Shown piece after piece: positions 1-9,463 of a DNA stretch of 14,368 bases. Positions within the stretch are counted from its first letter, which is position 1, and the number at the start of each line of letters is the position of its first letter. Source of the DNA: an uncultured Fretibacterium sp. (GTDB lineage Bacteria > Synergistota > Synergistia > Synergistales > Aminobacteriaceae); the NCBI RefSeq assembly GCF_938040765.1, contig NZ_CALIAA010000029.1, positions 1 to 14,368 of the forward strand. The letters run 5' to 3'. A program made the position numbers and the translations under genes. The notes beneath the pieces were generated by a model. That model saw nothing but the letters and a program-made list of their open reading frames with translations. It was not told where the DNA came from and did not search any database.

Positions 1-1
1 G

Positions 2-1585
2 AAAAAAGCCCGTGAGGTCAAGAGGCCGAAGGGGCCGGCTTCTTCGGAGGGTTTTTCCTGGGGGTTTTGCGCCGTCGTATGCTGCACCATGGGATTGGCC
101 GCTTTTCTGATGTTTTCCGCGTGGGGCCGGTTCTCGGGCGTGGCGTGGGGAAGTCTGGTGGAGAATCGGAACGACCTCTCGGTGGAGAACGAGGGTTTTG
201 TCTCCGTCGACATGAGCGACGCCTACGAGGAGGGCAAGGAGCTCGTTCCCGCCCTTCCCGAAGCTCTCCCCTCTCCCCTCTCCGGGGACCTGCCCGTCAG
301 GCTGGCTTCCCTGCCTGAGCCGCAGATGCCTCAGGTCCCTCAGGTCCCGATGCCTGAGTCGAAGGAGGGCGGGCAGTCTTTGCTGCTTCCCGTCGTCGAT
401 ATCGCCGAGGACTTCGGCCCTCTTCCCAAGGACCTCTCCGATTTTGAATCGATCATACTGAATACCCAGGACGACGGCACCCGCCTCCCCGAGGATGGGG
501 TGTCGGAGGATATCGAGGATATTATGGAGCTGGAGGCACCGGAGGGGGATATCCGCCTGACGGATGTGGGGGTCGGCTGGAAGGAGCATATCGTCAAGTC
601 CGGCGAGACTCTGTCGGACATTGCCCTCGGCTACGCCGGGGTGACGGCTCAGGACATCCTTCGTTCCAACGGGCTGAAGGACGCCAATCGTCTGTCCGCC
701 AATCAGCTTCTCCTGATCCCCAACACGCCGGACGACGTCGAGGCGACCCTGGAGGAGGTCCGCACGCGCCAGTTCCGCATCGCCTCGCTTCGCGAGGAGG
801 TCAAGCCCTTGAGTGTCCTGGCCTATGTCGTGGTGCAGGGGGACAGCCTCTGGTCCATCGCCAACGCCCAGAACATCGAGCTGGATACCCTGGTGGGCAG
901 CAACACCTTCAAGAGCTCCGCCACGCTCCGTCCCGGGGCGGTGCTTCGTATTCCCAACCAGGACGGCATCTTCTATACGATGCGCAAGGGCGACAGGATC
1001 GAGCTCGTCTGCAAGCGTTATCAGGTGGACCTCGACTTGGTGCGCAAGGTCAATCCGACGATAGACGTCGTCTCCTTGAAGCCGGGCAACGAGGTCTTTC
1101 TGCCGGGGGCCCGTCCGGAGGCCGTCGCGGAGGTCCGTGTGGAGAACAAGAAGGTCAAGCTCGTCCCCGTCAGGGATAAGGGGCGTCCTCAGAAGGGTGG
1201 GCGTTCCTACCGCTGGCCCGTGATGGGGCGCATCAACAGCCCCTTCGGCTGGAGACGCCATCCGGTTACGCGGCGCCGGGACTTCCATACGGGCATCGAC
1301 ATCAAGGCGTCCCGGGGCATGGTGATCCGGTCGGCGCGCGATGGGCGCGTGGCCTATTCGGGATGGATGGGCGGCTACGGCAAGGTCGTCGTGGTGGAGC
1401 ACGCGGGCGGGCAGTCCACGCTTTACGCTCACTGCAGCTCGGTTATGGTGCCTCAGGGCACGAAGATATCCCAGGGGCAGAATATCGCCAGGGTCGGGAC
1501 GACCGGAAGGTCCACGGGACCGCATCTCCACTTCGAGATCCGGAGGGGCAACAGCCCGGTCAACCCGCTGCAGTATCTGAAATAA
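2..1585 (+). CDS. LysM-repeat M23 metallopeptidase, membrane anchored, 5' partial
   Basis: Probable peptidoglycan endopeptidase or an activator of one, acting in the periplasm. Residues are numbered from the ATG at base 89. Three LysM-like peptidoglycan-binding repeats lie at about 166-212, 246-290 and 295-340. A C-terminal M23 (lysostaphin/NlpD/EnvC-type) domain covers about 373-498. Its zinc and catalytic residues are present: H400 and D404 (HTGID), H448 (YAH), H479 and H481 (HLHFE), so it looks active, unlike EnvC/NlpD-type activators that have lost ligands. Between the anchor and the LysM region is an acidic, proline-rich linker. The start is uncertain. The ATG at 89 has no Shine-Dalgarno, and the frame is open back to base 2 with no in-frame ATG, GTG or TTG. 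The upstream codons give a basic stretch (KKAREVKRPKG) and then a hydrophobic run that crosses the ATG. The true start is therefore probably outside the window, with one N-terminal membrane segment. Confidence 0.88.
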   Translation, partial: KKAREVKRPKGPASSEGFSWGFCAVVCCTMGLAAFLMFSAWGRFSGVAWGSLVENRNDLSVENEGFVSVDMSDAYEEGKELVPALPEALPSPLSGDLPVRLASLPEPQMPQVPQVPMPESKEGGQSLLLPVVDIAEDFGPLPKDLSDFESIILNTQDDGTRLPEDGVSEDIEDIMELEAPEGDIRLTDVGVGWKEHIVKSGETLSDIALGYAGVTAQDILRSNGLKDANRLSANQLLLIPNTPDDVEATLEEVRTRQFRIASLREEVKPLSVLAYVVVQGDSLWSIANAQNIELDTLVGSNTFKSSATLRPGAVLRIPNQDGIFYTMRKGDRIELVCKRYQVDLDLVRKVNPTIDVVSLKPGNEVFLPGARPEAVAEVRVENKKVKLVPVRDKGRPQKGGRSYRWPVMGRINSPFGWRRHPVTRRRDFHTGIDIKASRGMVIRSARDGRVAYSGWMGGYGKVVVVEHAGGQSTLYAHCSSVMVPQGTKISQGQNIARVGTTGRSTGPHLHFEIRRGNSPVNPLQYLK

Positions 1586-1638
1586 GCGGCGGCATCCGAA
1601 GCGGAGGCCGGTTTATATCGTCCGAGAGGAGTCGGTAG

Positions 1639-3364
<1,726 letters not shown>

Positions 3365-3385
3365 AGATCTGGAGGAGGTAGCGTT

Positions 3386-4567
3386 TTGATCAGGAAAAAT
3401 TTGTGCGGACTGTTGGTGGGAGCGGCGATGCTGTGTCTGCTGTTCTCCTCCTGTGCGGCGGCGGGTCCCGAGGATGGTAAGAGCGACTCCGTCCTGATGA
3501 TGGAGCGGATCGAGACGATCATCTACGGCGAGCCGAGCAAGGGCGGCCTGGTCGAGCGGCTGAACGGGATAGAGCGGGAGCTCTTCGGCCGCAGCCTGCC
3601 GGGCAGCATCGCCGAGCGCCATGCGGCGATCCTGAACTTTCTGGAGACGGGGACCGAGGAACAGCCCTCCATGCTCTTCAAGGTTGGGGTCGCGGAGTGG
3701 ATCCTGAGCAAGAACATCCATGCGTCCAGGCCCGCCCTGAGGCGCCTCGAGACCCTCGAGAGCGATATGGACGGGGACCTTCAGTACGGCAAGCCCGTGG
3801 CGATGCGCGTCGAGCGTATCCTGGCCATGCTGGTCTCCGACCCCGTGACGTTTCGCCAGGTCACGCTGCCGGGGGCGACGGTGCTGAAGTTCCGCTTCAT
3901 GGAGGAGCTGAGCCCCGCGAAGAGCCAGAAGGGGGACAAGGTCCGCCTGGCGCTGACCGACGACCTCGTCGTGGACGGCTGCCTGATCGCCCCGCGCGGG
4001 TCCCTGCTCGACACCACGGTGCGCGAGGTCAAGAAGCCCAAGGCCTTCGGCGTGCCCGGGGAGGTCCGCCTGGATTTCAACGCCCTGGTTCCCCTGGGCC
4101 CGCAGAGGCTTGGTGTGGTTACGGGGGAGGCCTCCAAGAAGGCGGCGGAGGATGCCAGCAAACGCGGGGAAAAGGGCGAGGGGGCCATTATCGGCGCCGG
4201 CGCGGCCAGCCTCGCCGGCGCGGCGCTCCTGGGGCCCGTCGGCCTTATCGGGGGGCTCTTCGTGCGCGGAAACTCCATCCGCATCCCGGAGGGATCCGTC
4301 ACCTTCGTGCAGACCTCGGACGACGTGACGGTCTCCGCCTATCCCATTCCGGAGAGCCTGCGCGTCGACCCGGGGACGGCCATACGCCAGACCGTGGGCG
4401 AGGCGTCCGAGGGGGAGCCCGCGCCTGACCCCGCTCCCGCCGCGCCGGCCGACAAGGACATCATCATCAAAAGGGATCGGCCCGGTCAGCCTTCGAAGCC
4501 CGCAAAGGCCCCGAAACCCTCCGGGGAGGGCGCCTTCGAGCTGCCTCCGGAGCAGCAGGTCGATTAG
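3386..4567 (+). CDS. Putative lipoprotein of unknown function
   Basis: I cannot assign a function. The TTG at 3386 is chosen because GGAGGAGG (3371-3378) sits 7 bases upstream. Residues 1-22 form a signal peptide ending LFSSC, giving a weak lipobox with C23 as the possible lipidated cysteine; cleavage by signal peptidase I just after it is an alternative. Residues 42-61 and 62-81 are two consecutive 20-residue repeats of the pattern IE-x3-(Y/F)G-x4-G-x-(L/I)-x2-R. Residues about 157-248 look beta-rich, with the pattern KGDKVRL...VDGCLIAPRGS...FGVPGEVRLDF; I recognise this style from secreted bacterial proteins but cannot name the family. A glycine/alanine-rich hydrophobic stretch follows (about 266-293) and could be a membrane or glycine-zipper segment. 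The tail (about 340-393) is rich in proline, alanine and lysine. Hairpins lie on both sides, so it is probably co-transcribed with pyrG and the next gene. Confidence 0.8.
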   Translation: MIRKNLCGLLVGAAMLCLLFSSCAAAGPEDGKSDSVLMMERIETIIYGEPSKGGLVERLNGIERELFGRSLPGSIAERHAAILNFLETGTEEQPSMLFKVGVAEWILSKNIHASRPALRRLETLESDMDGDLQYGKPVAMRVERILAMLVSDPVTFRQVTLPGATVLKFRFMEELSPAKSQKGDKVRLALTDDLVVDGCLIAPRGSLLDTTVREVKKPKAFGVPGEVRLDFNALVPLGPQRLGVVTGEASKKAAEDASKRGEKGEGAIIGAGAASLAGAALLGPVGLIGGLFVRGNSIRIPEGSVTFVQTSDDVTVSAYPIPESLRVDPGTAIRQTVGEASEGEPAPDPAPAAPADKDIIIKRDRPGQPSKPAKAPKPSGEGAFELPPEQQVD

Positions 4568-4574
4568 GGACGCG

Positions 4575-4602
4575 AACGGGGGCGGGTTTCCCGCCCCGTT
4601 TT
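4575..4602 (+). terminator. Intercistronic GC hairpin with short T run
   Basis: Bases 4575-4586 (AACGGGGGCGGG) pair with 4590-4600 (CCCGCCCCGTT) with one bulged G and a three-base loop. Only TTTT follows. The next gene's ribosome site begins about ten bases later. This may be a weak terminator or an mRNA-processing and stability hairpin rather than a full stop to transcription. Confidence 0.5.
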
Positions 4603-4623
4603 GAGACGGATGGGGGGAGCGAA

Positions 4624-5865
4624 GTGGCGGAACCGAACGCCAGGTGCGGCGAGCTTTTTTGGGGGGGACGCGGCAGGGGATGTATCCTGGCCTGCCTTCT
4701 GGCCGTCCTGTCCGTCTGCCCTCCGGCCTTCGGGGGCGCGCCGGCCGAGCAGGTGACGAACCCATTCGGTGAGACGATCCGTGTCCTGGAGCAGTGGACG
4801 GTGTCCCATTGGGGGCGGGACTGCTTCGTCTGGATCGTCTACTATCCCGAGGAGCTCATCGAGCCCTGGGTGGAGGCGGAGGCGCTGCGGGTCGGGATGT
4901 CCGAGGCCGAACGGCGCGCGTACCGCGACACCTTCGTCTCGGAGCTTCGGATGGACAGGGCGGAGCCCTTCCTCGTCTCGGTCTACGCCTTCGGCGCGAG
5001 GCCGGTCAGCCTCGCGCCCGTCTCCGACAACATCCTTCTGGTCACAGCCGCGGGCGAGCGCGTGCGGCCCGTCCGCTACGATACGAACCTGGACCAGCCC
5101 CTGAGGGGCCTGGTTCAGGGGCTGGTCTTCTTCCCCAAGCAGAGGGACACGAATTTTGCCGTGGCCGTAAGGGGGATGGGCGGCTACGACGAGCGCCTCT
5201 TTTCCTTTGCGTCGGCGGCGTCCCCTGAGGAGTGGGACGGTGGAGCCATCCCCGCCTCCGAGGAGACAAAAACCGTGGTCGTGGAACTGCCGAAGAAGCC
5301 CGCGTCCAGGAAGGTCTCGGTGAGGCCCGTCAAGCCTCCGAAGCCGGCCGAGCATCCCGCCGTCCCGATGGCTCCGCCGCCGTCCGTGCCGCGCCCCATC
5401 CCGCCGCTTCTGGCGGAGGACTCGGGCGATATGGCGGTCTTCGTGGAGTCCGTGCGCGACCGCGGCGCCTCGCCGGACAGAAGGGCGGCGGACAAAACGG
5501 ACAAAACGGAGGACGCGGCGTCCGAGACGCCTGAAAATCCCGGGAAAAACGCGCAGAGCGCGTATGTGAGCCGGGAGCAGGTGCTGCGCCGGTTTTTGAC
5601 CCTGTGGGCGGAGAACCGACCCGACGAGATGTATGCGATGCTCTCCGCGGAGTCGCGGAAGATGCTCTCGTCGGAGAACTTCGCCCGGGAGACCGCGAAG
5701 GCCGCGGACTTCCGCGCCGGGCTGAAGGACGGCTATCGCATCGACTGGGTCGGGGAGGAGCGCGCCAAGGTGATCACGGACCGACGCTTCCTGATGTTCC
5801 GTTCCCTCGTCGTCCGTACCCTCGGAGTGACCCGGGAGGGCTCCTCGTGGAAGGTCGTATGGTAG
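4624..5865 (+). CDS. Secreted protein of unknown function with NTF2-like C-terminal region
   Basis: A 413-residue exported protein. The start is GTG at 4624 after GGGGGGAG (4612-4619), a slightly short spacing of 4. Residues about 19-40 form a hydrophobic signal sequence ending near AFGGAPA. Residues about 45-215 are an unrecognised globular region. A proline/lysine-rich linker and a low-complexity stretch cover about 217-310, including a short DKT repeat. The last 100 residues contain VLRRFLTLWAENRPDEMYAMLS followed by SRKMLSSENFARE and a terminal WKVVW. This matches the general look of NTF2-like (DUF4878-type) domains: a helix, then 'x-x-Y-x-LLS', then beta strands. It lies just upstream of the LPS-transport genes and may belong to the same envelope transcription unit, but there is no direct evidence that it acts in LPS export. 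Family assignment is tentative. Confidence 0.78.
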   Translation: MAEPNARCGELFWGGRGRGCILACLLAVLSVCPPAFGGAPAEQVTNPFGETIRVLEQWTVSHWGRDCFVWIVYYPEELIEPWVEAEALRVGMSEAERRAYRDTFVSELRMDRAEPFLVSVYAFGARPVSLAPVSDNILLVTAAGERVRPVRYDTNLDQPLRGLVQGLVFFPKQRDTNFAVAVRGMGGYDERLFSFASAASPEEWDGGAIPASEETKTVVVELPKKPASRKVSVRPVKPPKPAEHPAVPMAPPPSVPRPIPPLLAEDSGDMAVFVESVRDRGASPDRRAADKTDKTEDAASETPENPGKNAQSAYVSREQVLRRFLTLWAENRPDEMYAMLSAESRKMLSSENFARETAKAADFRAGLKDGYRIDWVGEERAKVITDRRFLMFRSLVVRTLGVTREGSSWKVVW

Positions 5866-5950
5866 AAGGGCGCAGGGCGGCTCGTGCGACGCCCCCCGGC
5901 GGAGCTCGCCGCCTCTTCCGGGCCCTTCCGGCGCCTGGGGGGATGTCGGC

Positions 5951-6502
5951 ATGAGGGGCCGCAGGGGGCTCCTGGCGCTTCTTCTCGCCTGTCTGGGGAT
6001 CGCCCTTCTGGTCCGCTACGTGATGAGGGACCTCAGTCTCGATGTCGACCTCCTTCGGGAGGGGCTGCTGCACATGCCCGGCATCGTCATGGAGAACCTG
6101 GAGTTCGACCGGGAGGTCTCCGGGGACCGCTGGCGCGTCCGCCTGCCCCTTGCCGAGAAGCGGGGGGAGCAGGTGATGGTCCGTTCCGTCGATATCCGCC
6201 GTCGAATGGGGTCCGGGGGCGAATGGTATTTTTTCGGCGCTCGGGGCGTCTATTCGCACGACGAGAGGGCGGCCTCGATCGAGGGGCTTCTGGGGACGCT
6301 CGAGACGCCGACGAGGGTGCTGAACCTGGAGAGCCCGAGGCTCGACTGGCGCGAGGCCGGCGGGGAGTTCTCCTTCCCGTTGGGATTGACCCTTTATGAC
6401 GACGAGTTCGTGCTCAGGACCTCGGAGGCCAGCATGGACGAGAGCGGTGTCGTGGTTTTGGAAAAAGGAGGCACGGTCACATGGACGAAACCCTTGAGGT
6501 AG
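5951..6502 (+). CDS. lptC: LptC-like LPS export periplasmic protein
   Basis: A 183-residue protein with one N-terminal membrane anchor (LLALLLACLGIALLVRYVM, about residues 7-25) and a periplasmic domain rich in beta strands. This is the plan and size of LptC, which bridges the LptBFG ABC transporter and LptA in lipopolysaccharide export. The part from about 35 to 175 has the LptC pattern of alternating strands around MENLEFDREVSGDRWRV, FFGARGVYSHDE, LNLESPRLDW and GGTVTW. The start is ATG 5951 with GGGGGGA (5937-5943) seven bases upstream. It overlaps the following LptD/OstA-like gene by 22 bases, so the two are translationally coupled. The family is divergent and the name rests on domain plan and neighbour, not on strict motifs. 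Confidence 0.72.
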   Translation: MRGRRGLLALLLACLGIALLVRYVMRDLSLDVDLLREGLLHMPGIVMENLEFDREVSGDRWRVRLPLAEKRGEQVMVRSVDIRRRMGSGGEWYFFGARGVYSHDERAASIEGLLGTLETPTRVLNLESPRLDWREAGGEFSFPLGLTLYDDEFVLRTSEASMDESGVVVLEKGGTVTWTKPLR

Positions 6503-8223
6503 CGGGCGCACCGTTTTCGGGCGCTGTGGGCCGCCCCGGCGCGGGATGGGGCCGCCTGTTTTGGGCCGCGGCCGTACTCCTGGGGTTCTTCCTCTCTGGA
6601 GGGCCTCTTTCGGCTGGGGCCGAGGGGGCCGACGAGCCCGGCAGGAAGGTCGTCCTGAACGCCGACAGGGTGTCCTACAACGACGAGACGGGGCGGGCGA
6701 GCGCCGAGGGCAGGGCCGTCCTGAACTACGAGGGGGCGACGATACGGGCCGAGCGCATCGAGTACGACGCCCACTCGCAGAAGGTCCAGGCCATGCCCCT
6801 GCCGGGGGAGAAGGTCGTCCTTCGGGCCGGGGACAAGTCCCTGGCCGGGGACCGGCTGGACTACGACCTGGAGACGAGGGAGGGCGTCCTGTCCGGGGCG
6901 GGGACGAGCCTGCCCGTCGGGGCGGGGACCCTTTATGTCCATGGGAAGGAGATCGAGGTCCTTCCCTGGGACAGGGCGGTCGAGCGGGGGCTTGTCCATG
7001 GACGCCCCGGGCGTCCGGACGAGTACCTCGCGGAGTGGCGCAACGTCGTCCTGACGACCTGCGCGCTGGACCATCCGCACTACCGGATCGAGTCGAAGAC
7101 CATCACCTTCGTGCCCGGGCGGAGCGTCGTCGCGAAGCGTCCCCGCCTCTACCTGGGAAACACCTACGTCTTCACCTCGCCCATGGATTATGTGGTTAGG
7201 ATCGACCGCAGGGCCATGAAGTACTCGATCATGCCCTACTTCCAGAGCAGCGAGACGCGCGGGACGGGGGGCGGCCTCACGGGGTCGCTCGCCTGGGACT
7301 CGGGGTCCCTCTCCGTCGGCGTGGCCATCTGGAGCAAGGTGGGGACGGAGTGGATGGCGGAGGTGGAGCAGGCCCTGGGCGGGGGGTTCTCCCTCAGGGG
7401 GGGCGTCTCCTATTCCTGGGACGAGCTGTGGGACGAGACGGTCTGGCGTCCTTTCGCCTCCCTCTCCTTCGAGAGGGGCGGCTGGCATGCGGTGCTGAAC
7501 TGGTCCAGAAACGAGTATATCCAGGAACAGAAGGACCTGCGGGACGATTACAAGGGGCGGCTCGAGAGGCGTCCGGAGGTGGAGGTGCACTCGCCGTGGT
7601 TCCGGATATCCCCCGAGTCCTGGGTTTCGCTCTCGGCCTCCTGGGGCTCGTACCGCGAGGAGACCGCGGCCCTGCGGAGCGACGTGATCTCCCGCTGGGG
7701 CGCGGGGTTCCGCAGCTATTACGAGAAGAGCCTGGGGACGGACGTGGACCTCTTCTCCAAGTCCCGGGGCGAGGCCTGGTTCTACGACAAGGGGAACGCG
7801 GACCAGCAGATGCTCTGGAGCCTCACGGGGCTTCGCTATCGGATCGGGGTCCTGGAGCTGGCGACGGCCTACGAACACCGCTACGTCTGGGGTGAGGGGG
7901 CCATGCTGTGGGACCGCTACCGGGAGAGGGAGCGCCTCCATCAACAGCTGCGTTTTCCGATGGGGCGGGAGGTCTTCGGCCTGGTGCGGGGAAGCTACGA
8001 TCTCGAGCAATCCGAGATCGACAAGGTTTACTATGCGCTGCAGTGGGTCACCGACTGCATGAAGTGGGAACTGAACTACACGGACGACCGAAGCTCCGGA
8101 GGGGAGGGGAGGGTGGGGCTGTCCCTCTCCATCCTGGCCTTTCCCGACACGCCGGCCTCGTTCGGTCAGGAGATCGACGAGGACCCGTTCGAGCGGCCCC
8201 GGGACCTTCCGGCCGGGGAGTGA
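6481..8223 (+). CDS. lptD: LptD/OstA-like outer-membrane LPS assembly protein (short form)
   Basis: Likely the outer-membrane beta-barrel that inserts lipopolysaccharide into the outer leaflet. It has 580 residues; E. coli LptD has about 780. A signal peptide ends near residue 46 (SAGA/EG). Residues about 52-150 form the OstA/LptA-type beta-jellyroll (LNADRVSYNDETGRASAEG, then ATIRAERIEYD and AGDRLDYDLETREG). A segment with TTCALDHPHYRIESKTI leads into the barrel, which from about 215 on shows alternating aromatic/hydrophobic strands. There are only two cysteines, C194 in the N-terminal domain and C526 near the C-terminus, which fit one of the two interdomain disulfides of E. coli LptD (C173-C725). 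ATG 6481 has AGGAGG (6466-6471) inside the upstream gene, and the overlap with the LptC-like gene supports the assignment. An LptA-like fusion or other OstA-family barrel is the alternative. No clear terminator follows the stop. Confidence 0.78.
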   Translation: MDETLEVAGAPFSGAVGRPGAGWGRLFWAAAVLLGFFLSGGPLSAGAEGADEPGRKVVLNADRVSYNDETGRASAEGRAVLNYEGATIRAERIEYDAHSQKVQAMPLPGEKVVLRAGDKSLAGDRLDYDLETREGVLSGAGTSLPVGAGTLYVHGKEIEVLPWDRAVERGLVHGRPGRPDEYLAEWRNVVLTTCALDHPHYRIESKTITFVPGRSVVAKRPRLYLGNTYVFTSPMDYVVRIDRRAMKYSIMPYFQSSETRGTGGGLTGSLAWDSGSLSVGVAIWSKVGTEWMAEVEQALGGGFSLRGGVSYSWDELWDETVWRPFASLSFERGGWHAVLNWSRNEYIQEQKDLRDDYKGRLERRPEVEVHSPWFRISPESWVSLSASWGSYREETAALRSDVISRWGAGFRSYYEKSLGTDVDLFSKSRGEAWFYDKGNADQQMLWSLTGLRYRIGVLELATAYEHRYVWGEGAMLWDRYRERERLHQQLRFPMGREVFGLVRGSYDLEQSEIDKVYYALQWVTDCMKWELNYTDDRSSGGEGRVGLSLSILAFPDTPASFGQEIDEDPFERPRDLPAGE

Positions 8224-8268
8224 CGGCCGGAGCCCCCGGTGCGGATATCGGGTAGAAATCCCTGGACC

Positions 8269-8297
8269 GCCCTGTTCCGAAGGGCTATATTATAATG
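8269..8297 (+). promoter_or_regulatory. Probable promoter of the first rpn gene
   Basis: A perfect TATAAT (8291-8296) follows GCCCTGTT (8269-8276) after 14 bases. There is no good TTGACA at normal spacing. Transcription would start near 8303, which argues against translation from the GTG at 8303 and for the ATG at 8342. The same GCCCTGTT-N14-TATAATG arrangement precedes the second rpn gene. Confidence 0.55.
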
Positions 8298-8341
8298 AAG
8301 GTGTGGACGTCCGGCCTCCGCATGGGACGTGGGGAGAGGGT

Positions 8342-9439
8342 ATGGGAGAGGTCATGGACGCACGGGAAGAACGGGAAGAACGGGAAGAACTGATCCTGCC
8401 GGTAATGGCGGATGAGGACCGGAGGGAGATGCTGCGCCTCGAGGAGGTGGGCGGGCTCCCGACGCAGATTGATCGTTCGCGCGATCTTTTCTTTCGTTTC
8501 CTATTGGGCTGCCCCTCGCGCCTGGACCTGCTGGGGGATCTGCTCAATGCTCTGTTCTCCGTCCGAGGCTGTCCCCGTGTCGAGCAGCTCGAGCTTCGCA
8601 ATGCCGATCTTCCCCCCGATGGGGTCAACCTGAAGGAGTCGAGGCTTGACATCGCGGTGGTTGACGAGCTGGGGCGTCATCTGAACGTCGAGCTTCAGCG
8701 GGAGAACCACAAGCATTTCATTCCGCGCGGCCTTTTTTACCTGGACAAGCTTTTTATTGAGCCGCTGGGGAACGGCGAGGATTACGGAAGGCTGAGGCCG
8801 ACGATCGTGATCTGCCTCCTGGCCTTCGATCTGTTTCAGGGGGAGGACCGCTGCGTGTGGGGCTTCAGGTGGATGAGCCCCGAGGGGAAGCTGCTCACGG
8901 ACGTACAGCAGCTTTTTTACGTGGAGATGAACAAGGCGCGGGAGAGGCTGTCGGAAATATGGCGCAGGACGAAGTCGGACCCGGACCCCGAGCTGACGGA
9001 TGAGGAGCGTCTCAGGGTCTGGTGCGGATATATGACCAACGATGCCCTGGGGGTGAGACTGGTGCAGGAAGTGCTGACGAAGGACAAGGTTTTCCGGAAG
9101 GTGAATGCGGCGGAGCAGAGCTATTGGGGAACGCCGGAGTACCGATACTATCAGCTTCGAGCGCAGATGGCGGAGATGGACCGGAAGGCGATCGAGGAGA
9201 CGCACCTTGACGAGGCGACGGCCAGGGGCATGGCCAAAGGTATGGCTCAGGGTATGGCTCAGGGTATGGCTCAGGGTATGGCTCAGGGTATGGCCGAGGG
9301 AGTAGCCAAAGGCAGGCTCGAGGGCAGGCTCGAGACCGCGCGGCGGATGCTTGCACACGGCCTGGCTCCCGAGCAGATAGCGGAGTACACCGACCTGTCC
9401 CTCGACGAGATCGAGGGGCTGACGGCCAGGGACGATTGA
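8342..9439 (+). CDS. Rpn-family PD-(D/E)XK nuclease / putative transposase
   Basis: Member of the Rpn (recombination-promoting nuclease, PDDEXK_2-like) family. Characterised members are DNA endonucleases, and some act in phage defence. The nuclease core has D103 (SRLDIAVVDE) and the E117-x-Q119 pair (NVELQ), spaced 14 residues as in the family. Before it is RSRDLFFRFLL, the helix that usually reads DxxFKxLL. After it comes a region of about 170 residues with no named motif. Seven four-residue G-(M/V)-A-(Q/K/E) units follow (296-323), then the typical Rpn tail GLAPEQIAEYTDLSLDEIEGL. I prefer ATG 8342 (GGGGAG at 8331-8336); ATG 8354 is equally possible, and GTG 8303 would be leaderless. A three-unit 9-nt repeat lies close to the start. 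It sits between the LPS genes and flagellin, with a degenerate copy of its own 3' end directly downstream. It looks intact. DNA target and biological role are unknown. Confidence 0.88.
   Translation: MGEVMDAREEREEREELILPVMADEDRREMLRLEEVGGLPTQIDRSRDLFFRFLLGCPSRLDLLGDLLNALFSVRGCPRVEQLELRNADLPPDGVNLKESRLDIAVVDELGRHLNVELQRENHKHFIPRGLFYLDKLFIEPLGNGEDYGRLRPTIVICLLAFDLFQGEDRCVWGFRWMSPEGKLLTDVQQLFYVEMNKARERLSEIWRRTKSDPDPELTDEERLRVWCGYMTNDALGVRLVQEVLTKDKVFRKVNAAEQSYWGTPEYRYYQLRAQMAEMDRKAIEETHLDEATARGMAKGMAQGMAQGMAQGMAQGMAEGVAKGRLEGRLETARRMLAHGLAPEQIAEYTDLSLDEIEGLTARDD
8363..8389 (+). repeat. Three perfect 9-nt units near the rpn1 start
   Basis: CGGGAAGAA occurs three times in a row (8363-8371, 8372-8380, 8381-8389), coding an Arg-Glu-Glu repeat at the N-terminus of the first Rpn protein. 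Unit gain or loss would keep the frame. Confidence 0.85.
9227..9310 (+). repeat. 12-nt tandem repeat in the rpn1 3' region
   Basis: Four perfect units of GGTATGGCTCAG (9239-9286) are flanked by degenerate units (9227-9238, 9287-9298, 9299-9310). They encode Gly-Met-Ala-Gln/Lys/Glu repeats between the nuclease part and the C-terminal tail. Perfect identity suggests recent slippage, which would change length by four residues without a frameshift. Confidence 0.95.
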
Positions 9440-9463
9440 TTGATTCGGCGCTTCCTTAAAGCC

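Noticed and set aside
8213..8239. CCGGGG/CCCCGG inverted repeat after the LptD-like gene as a terminator
   Set aside because: The loop is about 15 bases and no T run follows; too weak to call in GC-rich sequence.
8303..8341. GTG at 8303 as the start of the first Rpn protein
   Set aside because: The TATAAT box at 8291-8296 places the transcription start at about this base, leaving no ribosome site; ATG 8342 is better placed.
8940..9240. Internal start for a short antitoxin-like C-terminal Rpn1 product
   Set aside because: Candidate in-frame starts (9032, 9053, 9167 and nearby) have no convincing Shine-Dalgarno at proper spacing. The same holds for the second rpn gene (for example ATG 14180). 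It cannot be excluded but is not supported.
9227..9310. CRISPR-like array
   Set aside because: The 12-nt repeats are contiguous, in frame and encode a four-residue repeat; there are no spacers. The same applies to 14087-14146.
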